From Anaerolinea sp. (GTDB lineage: Bacteria > Chloroflexota > Anaerolineae > Anaerolineales > Anaerolineaceae), in NCBI GenBank assembly GCA_029975965.1, contig JARKOV010000120.1, forward strand, positions 10,306 to 74,305: a stretch of DNA of 64,000 nt, in the 5' to 3' direction. The notes under the pieces were generated by a model. It ran no database searches and was not told the origin of the DNA. It worked only from the letters and a program-made list of their open reading frames with translations. Below are positions 25,735-34,100 of the stretch, one piece after another. Position numbers and translations under genes: made by a program. Positions within the stretch are counted from its first letter, which is position 1, and every line of letters starts with the position of its first letter.

Positions 25735-26913
25735 TCAAGCCGCATCGATCTCTTGCAGCACCTGCCAGGCGAATTGCTCGGCGTCGGCAAGCGCGCGCGG
25801 ATCGATCACGTCGCTGCGGTCCGACATCTGGTGCCAGTGGGCGCCGATCGCGGCGTTGGCGGCGGGCACGCTGCAGAGGGTGAGGGCGACCCGCCCGCGC
25901 AGGGTCGCCGGCAGCGCGTCGGTGTAGGCGGTGCCGGGCATCTCCGCGGCGTCCAGGCCGGTGGCCTGCCGGGCGCGCCGCGCCAGCTCCAGGGCGCGCG
26001 GGTGGGTGGGGTGCTTGACCACCAGCCCGTCGTTGACCAGGTACCGGACCTGCCCGGCGCCGACCTGGTCGATGGCGATGTAAACGCAGTCGTCGCCCAG
26101 GCTGCGGGCGTGCCGGTCGAGGAAGGCGCGCATGCCCCAGGCGCCGGTTTCCTCGCAGTCGGTGAGCAGCAGGTGCACCTCGGTGTGGCGCAGCGGCTCG
26201 CGCGCCAGCCGGGCGGCCAATGCCAGCACCACGCCCACCCCCGAGGCGTTGTCGTTGGCGCCCGGCGAGAAGGGGGTGAAATCGGCCGCGGCGACCATCG
26301 CCAGGGCAAACAACTGCACCGGCAGCAGCAGCACCGCCAGCCAGCGCAGCCACAGCCATCCGCCGGTGGCGGCGAGGGCAAAGATCAGCGCGCCGAGCAA
26401 CATGCTGGCGAAACAGCCGCCGACGAGCAGCCCGAACAGGCGCTGCCAGCCCGCCGAGGAGTAGAAGACCGGTGTGCGGTGGGTGTCGAGGTGGGCGCAG
26501 AGCACGGCGCGGCGCTGCACCGCCCCGCTGGGTGGCATCATCCCGCAGACGATTTGGGTGGGGCGCCAGGCCGAGAGCCAGCGCGCCCAATGCGGGGCAA
26601 ACTCGGTGTCGGCGAACATCGCCCACACCCCCAGGCCATTGAGCGCTGCGCCCACGGCCAGGGCAGCCCGGCTGCCGGCAAGCAGCGCCAGCGTCGAGCC
26701 GACGGTCGCCACCAGGAAGGCCAGCACGAACGGCTGGTAAGTGGAGGGCGCCCCGCGGAACGGCTCGCTGCGCACCTCGCGCGCACCCAGTTCGCTCAGC
26801 ACGCGGGCCGCGTACTCACCGGCGCGGCGCACATCGGCGGTGCAGCTTCCCCGCGCGCCGACCTGGTCGGAAAGATAACGGATGTGGTCGATTGAAGCGC
26901 TCACAGACTTCAT
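25735..26913 (-). CDS. M28-family zinc peptidase with membrane helices inserted in the catalytic domain
   Basis: 392 residues. Metal ligands of M28 aminopeptidases are recognisable: AHLDTH, GANDNASGVG, TDCEETGAWG, YIAIDQVG and HWHQMSDRSDVID. A hydrophobic pair precedes the domain (around FVLAFLVATVGSTLALLAG). About 75 residues with two or three predicted membrane helices separate HLDTH from GANDN, where soluble relatives have a short loop. The active site must therefore sit against the membrane. The start at 26913 is preferred; the ORF extends 34 codons into the divergent promoter region. Divergent from atl. Confidence 0.85.
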   Translation of the reverse strand: MKSVSASIDHIRYLSDQVGARGSCTADVRRAGEYAARVLSELGAREVRSEPFRGAPSTYQPFVLAFLVATVGSTLALLAGSRAALAVGAALNGLGVWAMFADTEFAPHWARWLSAWRPTQIVCGMMPPSGAVQRRAVLCAHLDTHRTPVFYSSAGWQRLFGLLVGGCFASMLLGALIFALAATGGWLWLRWLAVLLLPVQLFALAMVAAADFTPFSPGANDNASGVGVVLALAARLAREPLRHTEVHLLLTDCEETGAWGMRAFLDRHARSLGDDCVYIAIDQVGAGQVRYLVNDGLVVKHPTHPRALELARRARQATGLDAAEMPGTAYTDALPATLRGRVALTLCSVPAANAAIGAHWHQMSDRSDVIDPRALADAEQFAWQVLQEIDAA

Positions 26914-26967
26914 TATATGCTGGCGAGAAGAAGAAAACAATTCGCCTACAAGGATTGGGCGATGGGC

Positions 26968-26973
26968 TATAAT
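26968..26973 (+). promoter_or_regulatory. -10 hexamer TATAAT for atl
   Basis: A perfect TATAAT lies 40 nt before the atl start, in the divergent intergenic region with the M28 gene. The -35 match is poor. Confidence 0.5.
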
Positions 26974-27013
26974 GAAGGCTGCCCAGAGGATCGGATTCCA
27001 GCGGAGGTGGCGC

Positions 27014-27439
27014 ATGTTCGGACCGCAACTGCCCCAGCCGGCCCGTGACGTTTTTTACCAGACGGTGTGGATGATCGCGCGGATGATCCCGCCCGGCAAA
27101 GTCAGCACCTACGGGCAGATCGCCGGCTTCATTCCCTGCCCGGAGGGGGTCGACGAGCAACTGTACGCCGCATATCGGGCGCGGTGGGCCGGCAGCGCGA
27201 TGGCCGCCTGCCCCGACGACGTGCCCTGGCAGCGCGTGGTCAACAGCCAGGGAAAGGTCAGCGAGCGCGCCGGAGCCGCTCACCAGCGCGCCCTGCTCGA
27301 GGCGGAAGGGGTGGGCTTCGATGCACGCGGCAAGATCAACTTGAGGTATTTCGGCTGGGCGGGTCCCGAACCGGCATGGCTGCGTGAGAAGGGCCTGAAC
27401 GCGCCGGAGGAAGACTCCAGCCAGCCGTCCTTGTTCTAG
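27014..27439 (+). CDS. atl: Alkyltransferase-like protein ATL (MGMT homologue without the acceptor Cys)
   Basis: 141 residues. The fold is that of the DNA-binding domain of O6-alkylguanine-DNA alkyltransferase: VFYQTVWMIARMIPPGKVSTYGQIA (in parts) with the helix-turn-helix, then VPWQRVVNSQGKVS. In true MGMT the motif is PCHRV; here Trp replaces the methyl-accepting Cys, the hallmark of ATLs (E. coli YbaZ). ATLs bind O6-alkylguanine and direct it to nucleotide excision repair. GGAGG 7 nt upstream of ATG 27014 sets the start. The TAG stop shares its last base with miniature element copy 3. Confidence 0.93.
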   Translation: MFGPQLPQPARDVFYQTVWMIARMIPPGKVSTYGQIAGFIPCPEGVDEQLYAAYRARWAGSAMAACPDDVPWQRVVNSQGKVSERAGAAHQRALLEAEGVGFDARGKINLRYFGWAGPEPAWLREKGLNAPEEDSSQPSLF

Positions 27440-27503
27440 GTTGTGTAATTTATTTTCTGTAAAATGTGGAGCAAAGCCCAGATTTTACAGAAAATAGAAA
27501 ATC
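27439..27503. mobile_element. Miniature inverted-repeat element, degenerate copy 3
   Basis: About 65 bp with left end GGTTGTG, core CTGTAAAATGTGG...CCCAGATTTTACAG and a decayed right end. No target duplication is recognisable. It starts at the last base of the atl stop codon and lies upstream of dut. Confidence 0.75.
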
Positions 27504-27532
27504 TAATTTTAAGGGTGAGGTGAATTTTATCG

Positions 27533-27964
27533 ATGGAACGCATCCGCATCGCCCGCCTGCGCCCCGGCGCCACCCTGCCAACGCGCAGGCACCCGACCGA
27601 CGCCGGGTTAGACCTGTACGCCGCCGAGGCGACCAGCATCCCGCCGCACACCGCGGCGATCGTGCCGAGTGGGGTGACGGTCGAAATCCCCGAAGGCTAC
27701 ATGGGGCTGGTCAAGCCCAAGGGTCGCAACGACCACCTGCTCGGCGCCGGGGTGGTCGACGCCGGCTACCAGGGCGAGATCCTGGTCAAGGTGGTCAACC
27801 CGTTCGACTACGCGCTGCAGATCCGCGCTGGCGAGGCAATCGGGCAGATGGTGATCGTGCCGGTGGTCACCCCGGCAGTCGAAGAAGTCTCCCCGGAAGA
27901 GATTCACGCCGCGGCCTCCGCGCGCGGCGGCACGGGTGGGATTGTGGACCAATTTAAACGGTAA
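27533..27964 (+). CDS. dut: dUTP diphosphatase-like trimeric dUTPase with variant motif 2
   Basis: 143 residues. Hydrolyses dUTP to dUMP and PPi, keeping uracil out of DNA and feeding dTMP synthesis. Motif 1 is DAGLDLYA, motif 3 GVVDAGYQGEI, motif 4 IGQMVIVPV and motif 5 RGGTGG. Motif 2, normally RSGLA, reads KGRND, and the link to motif 3 is several residues shorter than usual. This may change phosphate or nucleotide specificity (dCTP deaminase and dUTPase share the fold). The MFS gene begins 17 nt downstream. Confidence 0.85.
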   Translation: MERIRIARLRPGATLPTRRHPTDAGLDLYAAEATSIPPHTAAIVPSGVTVEIPEGYMGLVKPKGRNDHLLGAGVVDAGYQGEILVKVVNPFDYALQIRAGEAIGQMVIVPVVTPAVEEVSPEEIHAAASARGGTGGIVDQFKR

Positions 27965-27981
27965 CAAGGGAAAGCATCGAG

Positions 27982-29205
27982 ATGGCATTGACGAAAACAA
28001 CCCCTTTGCTCGAGCGCGTGGCGAGCATCCCGCGCGAGCTCAAGCTGTTCGCCGTCGCCTCGCTGGTGGTCGGCATGGCGTACAGCATGATCGACTCGAC
28101 CTTCAACAACTTCCTCAACGAGCGCTTCGCCATGACCGGCTTCCAGCGCTCGTTCCTCGAGTTTCCACGCGAGCTGCCCGGCTTCCTGGTGGTCTTCGTG
28201 TCGGCGCTGTTCTGGTTCCTCTGCAGCCGCCGCCTCGGCGCGGTCGCCATGCTGCTGGGAGCAGCCGGCTCGCTGCTCATCGGCTACTTCTCGCCGACCT
28301 ACGCCCTGATGGCGGTGTGGCTGTTCATTTACAGCATGGGGCAGCACCTCTTCATGCCCATCGCCGCCACCATCGGCATGGAGCTGGCCAAAGAAGGCAA
28401 GACCGGCCAGCGGTTGGGTCAGCTCAACGCCATCCGCAACCTGGCCGCCATCCTGGGCAGTTTTTTCGTCGTGCTGGCTTTCCGCTACCTCGGCTTTACC
28501 TTCCAGCACACCTTCACCCTGGCGGCGGTGGGCTTCATCATCACCGCGCTGCTGCTCTTTGCCATGCAGCGCCAGCGCCCGCAGCCCTCCGGGACCTTTT
28601 TAAAGCTGCACCGGCCATACCGCCTCTACTACGCCCTGGCGGTGCTCTACGGCTCGCGCAAGCAGCTCTTCATCACCTTCGCGCCGTGGGTGCTGGTGAC
28701 CGTCTTCAACCAGCCGACGCAGATCCTGGCCACCCTGATGACCGTCGGCGGGATCATCGGCATCCTGTTCCAGCCGTTGCTGGGCTGGATGATCGACCGC
28801 TTTGGCGAGCGCGTGGTGCTCTCTTCGGAAGCGGTGCTGCTGGTGTTCGTGTGCTTCGGCTACGGCTTCGCCCGCTCGATCTTCCCCGAGGGCACCGCGC
28901 TGCTGGTGGTGTGCGGTTGCTTCTTGCTCGACCAGATGCTCATGTCGGTGGGGATGGCGCGCTCCACGTATATGAAGAAAATCGCCCTCGAACCGGGGCA
29001 CATCCAGTCGGCCCTGACCGCCGGGGTGACCATCGACCACATCTTTTCCATCTCCATTGCGCTGATCGGCGGGGTGATCTGGAACGAGCTGGGTTTCCAG
29101 TACGTGTTCCTGCTCGGCACGCTGATCGCCGCGATCAATTTTTTCACCGCCATGCGCGTGAAAATCCCGCAGCAGAAGGACGCTGGAGAGCTGATCACAC
29201 ATTAA
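27982..29205 (+). CDS. MFS transporter
   Basis: 407 residues with about 12 hydrophobic helices. The motif-A-like loop between helices 8 and 9 reads GWMIDRFGERVVL. The N-terminal half includes FLVVFVSALFWFLCSRRLG and FIYSMGQHLFMPIAATIGM. It is an inner-membrane secondary transporter. It stands between dut and a beta-galactosidase gene, which would be consistent with sugar or nucleoside uptake, but nothing in the sequence fixes the substrate. Confidence 0.88.
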   Translation: MALTKTTPLLERVASIPRELKLFAVASLVVGMAYSMIDSTFNNFLNERFAMTGFQRSFLEFPRELPGFLVVFVSALFWFLCSRRLGAVAMLLGAAGSLLIGYFSPTYALMAVWLFIYSMGQHLFMPIAATIGMELAKEGKTGQRLGQLNAIRNLAAILGSFFVVLAFRYLGFTFQHTFTLAAVGFIITALLLFAMQRQRPQPSGTFLKLHRPYRLYYALAVLYGSRKQLFITFAPWVLVTVFNQPTQILATLMTVGGIIGILFQPLLGWMIDRFGERVVLSSEAVLLVFVCFGYGFARSIFPEGTALLVVCGCFLLDQMLMSVGMARSTYMKKIALEPGHIQSALTAGVTIDHIFSISIALIGGVIWNELGFQYVFLLGTLIAAINFFTAMRVKIPQQKDAGELITH

Positions 29206-29298
29206 CACGCGCATTGATCACGCGAGGATGGCCGTCTTAAGCGCTCGAGAGAATCTGCTTCATTCTCGAATCCGATTTCATTTTTTAGAGAGGTAACC

Positions 29299-31356
29299 AT
29301 GCTCCAGAAGTACCCCCCGATCAACCCACGCTTCCCGCACTTCCTGCACGGCGGCGACTATAACCCCGACCAATGGCCCGAAGAAGTCTGGGACGAAGAT
29401 ATGCGCCTGATGAAGCTGGCCAACTGCAACGCGATGAGCGTGGGCATCTTCGCCTGGTCGCGCCTCGAACCGCGCGAGGGTCACTACGATTTCGGCTGGC
29501 TGGATAAGGTGATGGACCTGCTGGCAGAAAACGGCGCCTACGCCGTGCTGGCGACCCCCAGCGGCGCGCGCCCGGCCTGGATGTCGAAGAAGTACCCCGA
29601 GGTGCTGCGCGTGCGCCCCGACCGGGGGCGCAACCTGCAGGGCACCCGGCACAACCACTGCATGACCTCGCCGGTCTACCGCCAGAAGACCCAGGCGATC
29701 AACCGCGCCCTGGCCGAGCGCTACAAAGACCACCCGGCCCTGCTGGTCTGGCACATCTCCAACGAGTTCAACGGCGAGTGCCACTGCGAGCTGTGCCAGG
29801 CGGCCTTCCGCGCATGGCTGAAGAAGCGCTACGACAACGACCTCGACAGGCTCAACCAGGCCTGGTGGGCGGCGTTCTGGAGCCACACCTACTCCAGTTG
29901 GGACGAGATCGAGTCGCCCAGCCCGATCGGCGAGCCGCTGCTGCACGGGCTCAACCTGGACTGGAAGCGCTACTCCAATGACCAGACCTTCGACTTCTTT
30001 TTAAGCGAGATCCAGCCGCTGCGCGAGGTGACCCCCAACGTGCCGGTGACGACCAACTTCATGGGGCTCTTCCCCGGCCTGAACTACCCCAAGTTCGCGC
30101 AATACGTGGATGTGGTCAGTTGGGACAGCTACCCGGTCTGGCACACCACCGGCTCGGACTGGAAACTTGGCGCGCAGATCAGCTTCGTGCACGACCAGAA
30201 CCGCTCGATGAAGGGCGGGCAGCCCTTCATGCTGATGGAGTCGACCCCCTCCAACACCAACTGGCAGCCGATCCCCAAGCTCAAGCGGCCCGGCATGCAC
30301 CTGCTGAGCAGCCTGCAGGCGGTGGCGCACGGCTCGGACACGGTGCAATATTTCCAGTGGCGCAAGAGCCGCGGCAGCTCGGAGAAATTCCACGGGGCGG
30401 TCGTCGACCACGTGGGGCACGAGCACACCCGCGTGTTCAAGGACGTCAGCGAGGTGGGCGCGGTGCTCCAGCAGCTCGACGCGGTCATCGGCACCACCGT
30501 GCGCCCAGACGTAGCGATCTACCTGGATTGGGAGAACCGCTGGGCCATCGACGACATGCACGGGTTGGGTCGCGACCGGCGCAACTACCCTGAGACGGTC
30601 ATCGCCCACTACCTGCCCTTCTGGAAGCGCGGCATCCCGGTGGATGTGATCGCCGAGGAGGCAGAGATTGGCGGCTACAAGCTGGTCATCGCGCCGATGC
30701 TGTACATGCTCAAGCCGGGTGTCGCCGCGCGCTTGCGCGCCTTCGTCGAAAAGGGCGGCACGCTGGTGATGACCTACTGGAGCGGCATCGTCGACGAGAC
30801 CGACCTGTGCTTCCTGGGCGGCTGGCCCGGCGATGGCCTGCGCGAGGTGCTGGGGGTGTGGGACGAGGAAATCGACACCGTCACCCCGGACGAGCGCAAC
30901 CCGGTGCTGCCTGCCGCCGGCAACGAGCTGGGGTTGAGCGGCAACTTCGAGGGGCGCGATTACTTCGCCCTGATCCACGCCGAGACGGCGCGCGTGCTGG
31001 CGACCTTTGGCAGCGATTTCTACGCCGGGCGCCCCGCGCTGACGGTGAACGACTTTGGCCAGGGGCAGGCATATTACGTGGCTTCGCGCAATGATGAGGC
31101 TTTCAACGACCAATTCCTCGGAAAACTGGCCGAGAAGCTGAACCTGCTGCGCGCACTGCCCACCGACTTGCCCGAGGGCGTGACCGCCCAACTGCGCACG
31201 GACGGCACGAACCGGTTTGTGTTTGTGATGAACTTCAACCCCTCCCCCGCACAGGTCGATCTTAAGGGCGCGAGCTACCAGAGCCTGCTCAGCGGCGAGC
31301 CGGTCGGCGGCAAACTGACCCTGCCCGGTTTCGGGGTGGAGATCCTCCGCGGATAA
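29299..31356 (+). CDS. GH42 beta-galactosidase
   Basis: 685 residues, no signal peptide, so intracellular. TIM barrel of glycoside hydrolase family 42 with HGGDYNPDQWPEEVW at the start. The acid/base Glu is in VWHISNEFNGECHC, and the nucleophile Glu in PFMLMESTPSNTNW. The Cys set C-x-C-x-x-C (CHCELC) plus an earlier Cys is the structural zinc site seen in GH42. A trimerisation domain and small C-terminal beta domain follow. Hydrolyses terminal beta-D-galactosides from oligosaccharides. GAGAGGT is 6 nt before the ATG; upstream, GAGAAT-N7-ATTCTC near 29252 could be an operator. Confidence 0.95.
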   Translation: MLQKYPPINPRFPHFLHGGDYNPDQWPEEVWDEDMRLMKLANCNAMSVGIFAWSRLEPREGHYDFGWLDKVMDLLAENGAYAVLATPSGARPAWMSKKYPEVLRVRPDRGRNLQGTRHNHCMTSPVYRQKTQAINRALAERYKDHPALLVWHISNEFNGECHCELCQAAFRAWLKKRYDNDLDRLNQAWWAAFWSHTYSSWDEIESPSPIGEPLLHGLNLDWKRYSNDQTFDFFLSEIQPLREVTPNVPVTTNFMGLFPGLNYPKFAQYVDVVSWDSYPVWHTTGSDWKLGAQISFVHDQNRSMKGGQPFMLMESTPSNTNWQPIPKLKRPGMHLLSSLQAVAHGSDTVQYFQWRKSRGSSEKFHGAVVDHVGHEHTRVFKDVSEVGAVLQQLDAVIGTTVRPDVAIYLDWENRWAIDDMHGLGRDRRNYPETVIAHYLPFWKRGIPVDVIAEEAEIGGYKLVIAPMLYMLKPGVAARLRAFVEKGGTLVMTYWSGIVDETDLCFLGGWPGDGLREVLGVWDEEIDTVTPDERNPVLPAAGNELGLSGNFEGRDYFALIHAETARVLATFGSDFYAGRPALTVNDFGQGQAYYVASRNDEAFNDQFLGKLAEKLNLLRALPTDLPEGVTAQLRTDGTNRFVFVMNFNPSPAQVDLKGASYQSLLSGEPVGGKLTLPGFGVEILRG

Positions 31357-31367
31357 TGGCCCTTCAT

Positions 31368-31394
31368 GCCGGGGGGCGCGGTGCGCGCCCCGGC
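31368..31394 (+). terminator. GC-rich hairpin after the GH42 gene
   Basis: GCCGGGG and CCCCGGC arms continue with CGCG pairing around a short loop, with one two-base bulge. It is 12 nt past the stop codon, with no U-tract. Confidence 0.5.
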
Positions 31395-31409
31395 AAATGC
31401 AAGCCCGAG

Positions 31410-31479
31410 GGTTGTGTTTCAACTTGTCTGTACAATGTGGGGCAAAGCCCACATTGTACAGACAACAAACTACACAATC
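31410..31479. mobile_element. Miniature inverted-repeat element, copy 4
   Basis: 70 bp with ends GGTTGTG and CACAATC. The inner arms read CTGTACAATGTGGG and CCCACATTGTACAG. Compared with the other copies, A-to-C in one arm is matched by T-to-G in the other, preserving pairing. Flanks GCCCGAGG and GCTCGATG agree at 6 of 8 positions, a probable decayed target duplication. Confidence 0.82.
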
Positions 31480-31537
31480 GCTCGATGGAAGCGACGCCAG
31501 ACTGTATCAACGTACTATCTGTTTTTTAAGGTTGCCG

Positions 31538-32458
31538 ATGAAATTCCCTGTCATTCCTGAATCAACCCGCGTCGCCCGGTTGGAGCCACCCGCCGGGAAA
31601 GTATCGATGGTGCTCGACACCGACACCTACAACGAGGTCGACGACCAGTTCGCCGTGGCGTATGCCCTGCTTTCGCCGGAAAAGCTCAGCGTGGAAGCAT
31701 TGTACGCGGCGCCCTTCTTCAACGACCGCTCGAGCGGACCCGCCGACGGCATGGAAAGAAGCTACCAGGAGATCTTGCGCCTGGTGGACTTCCTGGGCAT
31801 GCCCTCCGAGGGGCGGGTTTTCCGCGGCTCGACCGCTTACCTGGCCGATTGGGACCACCCGCAGGAAAGCCCGGCGGCGCGCGACCTGGTCAGCAAAGCC
31901 ATGGCCCGCTCGGCGGAGGATGATCCGCTCTACGTGGTCGCCATCGGGGCGATCACCAACGTGGCGTCGGCCATCTTGCTCGAGCCCGAGATCATCCGGC
32001 GCATCGTGGTCGTCTGGCTGGGCGGGCACGCGCTGGACTGGCCCGACACGCGCGAGTTCAACCTGGCGCAAGACCTGCCCGCCGCGCGCGTCATTTTGGA
32101 CAGCGGCGTGCCGTTCGTCCAATTGCCCTGCATGGGCGTGGTCACCCACCTGCACACCACCGTCGCCGAGCTGGAGCGCTACGTGCAGGGGCGGGGAAGA
32201 ATCGGCGATTACCTGACCGAGATCGTGCGCTCTTACCACGCCGACCATTACGCCTGGTCGAAAGTGATCTGGGACGTGTCGGCGATCGCATACCTGATTG
32301 ACGCGCGCTGGACTCCCAGCCGGCTGGTGCACAGCCCGATCCTGACCGACCAGGTGACCTGGAGCTTTGACCCGCGGCGGCACCTGATCCGCAGCGCGTA
32401 CCATGTCGAGCGGGACGCGATCTTTCGCGATTTGTTTGGGAAGTTGGAGCGAGCCTGA
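31538..32458 (+). CDS. Inosine/uridine-preferring nucleoside hydrolase family protein
   Basis: 306 residues. The N-terminus MVLDTDTYNEVDDQFAVAYAL carries the Asp cluster that binds calcium and ribose (usual form DTDPGxDD). IGAITNVASAILLEPEI and the C-terminal WSKVIWDVSAIAYL are further family segments. Cleaves ribonucleosides to base and ribose. The start at 31538 removes a 47-codon N-terminal extension that would run through the miniature element. Its stop overlaps the YedF-like start (TGATG). Confidence 0.88.
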   Translation: MKFPVIPESTRVARLEPPAGKVSMVLDTDTYNEVDDQFAVAYALLSPEKLSVEALYAAPFFNDRSSGPADGMERSYQEILRLVDFLGMPSEGRVFRGSTAYLADWDHPQESPAARDLVSKAMARSAEDDPLYVVAIGAITNVASAILLEPEIIRRIVVVWLGGHALDWPDTREFNLAQDLPAARVILDSGVPFVQLPCMGVVTHLHTTVAELERYVQGRGRIGDYLTEIVRSYHADHYAWSKVIWDVSAIAYLIDARWTPSRLVHSPILTDQVTWSFDPRRHLIRSAYHVERDAIFRDLFGKLERA

Positions 32459-32799
32459 TGGCAAACGATACGGTGATCATTTTCACGCGCAACGGCATGG
32501 GCGACGCCCCGGCGGAGCTGCAACAGGCCTTGGCGGGCAAATTCCTCAGCCTGACGTTGCAATCCGGGCAGTTGCCGGCGAAAATTCTATTTTACACCGA
32601 GGGCGTGCGGTTGGCGTGCGACGGCTCGCCGGTGCTCGAGCCATTGCGCGCGCTGGAAGCGAAAGGCGTGGAGCTGGTGCTGTGCCAGACCTGCCTGGTT
32701 TTCTTCGGCCTGGCAGACAAAGTGCAGGTGGGGTTGGTCGGCGGTATGGGCGACATCCTCGAGGCGCTGCAAAAGGCAGGCAAGGTGATCAGCGTGTGA
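32458..32799 (+). CDS. DsrE-family protein, YedF C-terminal-domain-like
   Basis: 113 residues of the DsrE/DsrF fold: DTVIIFTRNGMGDA, ACDGSPVLEPLRALEAKGVEL, LCQTCLVFFGLADKVQVG, GMGDILEALQKA. The CxxC in LCQTCL is the conserved feature of the C-terminal half of YedF, a protein linked to selenium metabolism in some genomes. The N-terminal TusA half of YedF is absent. No sel genes are nearby, so a sulfur- or selenium-handling role is only a family-based guess. Confidence 0.8.
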   Translation: MANDTVIIFTRNGMGDAPAELQQALAGKFLSLTLQSGQLPAKILFYTEGVRLACDGSPVLEPLRALEAKGVELVLCQTCLVFFGLADKVQVGLVGGMGDILEALQKAGKVISV

Positions 32800-32851
32800 G
32801 GGCATCAGGCCTGATACATGTAGATGGTCGCAGAACAGCTTTGTACTTTGT

Positions 32852-32857
32852 TATAAT
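32852..32857 (+). promoter_or_regulatory. -10 hexamer TATAAT of the mntA-HEPN module
   Basis: A perfect TATAAT is 23 nt before the start at 32878. A perfect 12-bp palindrome ATCAGGCCTGAT lies about 40 nt upstream (32804-32815). Confidence 0.55.
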
Positions 32858-32877
32858 GGATCAAGAAAGGCGATCCT

Positions 32878-33201
32878 ATGCCGCAAGCCATGGTAGAGTC
32901 CCTCCTCCAAGAACTCAAAGCTGGCCTGACCGCACTGTACGACCGGCAACTCCACGGTGTTTATGTTTTTGGTTCCTATGCGCGCGGCGAACAGGATGTC
33001 GAGTCTGATCTGGATATCCTGATTGTTCTGACAAGTTTTGAACGTTTAGGCATTGAGATCGAGCGAACAGGGCTCTTAATCAGCCACCTTTCCTTAAAAT
33101 ACGGTGTGTCAATTAGCCGCAAGTTCATCAGCAAAGAATACTGGGAATCCGCCAATACAACTCTGTTGCGCAACCTTCATGCTGAGGCAATTGCAGCATG
33201 A
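32878..33201 (+). CDS. MNT-domain nucleotidyltransferase (MntA-like antitoxin)
   Basis: 107 residues. Polymerase-beta-like nucleotidyltransferase with a perfect GSx10DxD motif: GSYARGEQDVESDLD. In MntA/HepT pairs this enzyme AMPylates the HEPN partner and neutralises it. The stop overlaps the HEPN start (ATGA), as expected of a two-gene module. Codon use is more AT-rich than that of neighbours, suggesting recent acquisition. Confidence 0.88.
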   Translation: MPQAMVESLLQELKAGLTALYDRQLHGVYVFGSYARGEQDVESDLDILIVLTSFERLGIEIERTGLLISHLSLKYGVSISRKFISKEYWESANTTLLRNLHAEAIAA

Positions 33202-33584
33202 AGGAAAACACTCGCCTGCTACTTGAAAAAGCCCAGCGCGCAATTCGAGCAGCTCAGGCGCTTCTTGAAGCGGGTGATTTTCAAGACTTCGCCGCTGGAC
33301 GAGCCTATTATGCGATGTTTTACGTCACGGAAGCATTGCTGGAAGAAAAAAACCTTCGCTTCAGCAAACATGGCGGAGTGCACGCGGCCTTTGGGGAATA
33401 TTATGTGAAAGCTGGCCTGTTCGACCCCAAGTATCATCGTTGGCTGCTTAACGCATTCGACCAGCGTATTGAGGGTGATTATGGTTCCGAAGTGATGCTG
33501 GTTGTCGAAGATGTTGAAAATTTACTCGCTCAGGCCGGCGAATTTCTCGATGCTGCAACCCAGTATCTGAAAGGCCTGCCATGA
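33198..33584 (+). CDS. HEPN-domain protein (partner of MntA-like protein)
   Basis: 128 residues, all-helical, with the PF05168-type segment AAGRAYYAMFYVTEALL and a C-terminal VEDVENLLAQAGEFL helix. The RNase motif Rx4-6H of HepT toxins is not evident, so it may be a non-catalytic or different-mechanism HEPN. The stop overlaps the nitroreductase ATG by 4 nt. Toxin role is inferred from pairing only. Confidence 0.85.
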   Translation: MKENTRLLLEKAQRAIRAAQALLEAGDFQDFAAGRAYYAMFYVTEALLEEKNLRFSKHGGVHAAFGEYYVKAGLFDPKYHRWLLNAFDQRIEGDYGSEVMLVVEDVENLLAQAGEFLDAATQYLKGLP

Positions 33585-34093
33585 ACGTATCCGACGCTAT
33601 TCGCACCAAGCGCGCAGTGCGCGAGTTCAATCAGCAGCCGCTGCCTGCAGAGGCGGTGCGCGCCATCCTCAACGCGGGTCGGCGCTCCCAATCCTCAAAG
33701 AACACCCAGCCCTGGCACTTCATCGCCGTGCAGGAGCGCGCCACGCTGGAGGCCTTCAGCCGGCTGGGCACCTGGGCCGGTCACCTGTCCGGCGCAGCGC
33801 TGGGCGTGGCGATCCTCACCCCCGACCCGGACGAGAAGTTCCAGACGATGTTCGACGCCGGGCAGGCCGCCGCTTACATGCAACTGGCCGCCTGGGAGCT
33901 GGGCATCGGCTCGTGCATCGCCAGCATCTACCAGCCCGATGAGGCGCGCGAGCTGTTTGGCTTCCCAGCCGAGTGGCAGTTGCGCGTCGCGCTTTCGTTC
34001 GGTTACCCGCTCGACCCGGCCAAATTAACGCAACCGAATCGAAAAGGAGGGCGCCGCCCGTTGGACGAAGTCGTCCACTGGGAGCGCTGGTAA
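33581..34093 (+). CDS. Nitroreductase-family flavoprotein
   Basis: 170 residues. FMN-dependent oxidoreductase fold: MNVSDAIRTKRAVREFNQQPL, RRSQSSKNTQPWHFIAV, DAGQAAAYMQLAAWELGIGSC and LSFGYPLDP. It reduces nitro compounds or quinone-like substrates with NAD(P)H in typical members; the real substrate is unknown. It overlaps the HEPN stop, but its GC content matches the chromosome rather than the HEPN/MNT pair, so the pair probably inserted just upstream of it. Confidence 0.9.
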   Translation: MNVSDAIRTKRAVREFNQQPLPAEAVRAILNAGRRSQSSKNTQPWHFIAVQERATLEAFSRLGTWAGHLSGAALGVAILTPDPDEKFQTMFDAGQAAAYMQLAAWELGIGSCIASIYQPDEARELFGFPAEWQLRVALSFGYPLDPAKLTQPNRKGGRRPLDEVVHWERW

Positions 34094-34100
34094 GCCCGTT

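Noticed and set aside
31397..31537. 47-residue N-terminal extension of the nucleoside hydrolase
   Set aside because: It would be translated through miniature element copy 4 and has no family similarity.
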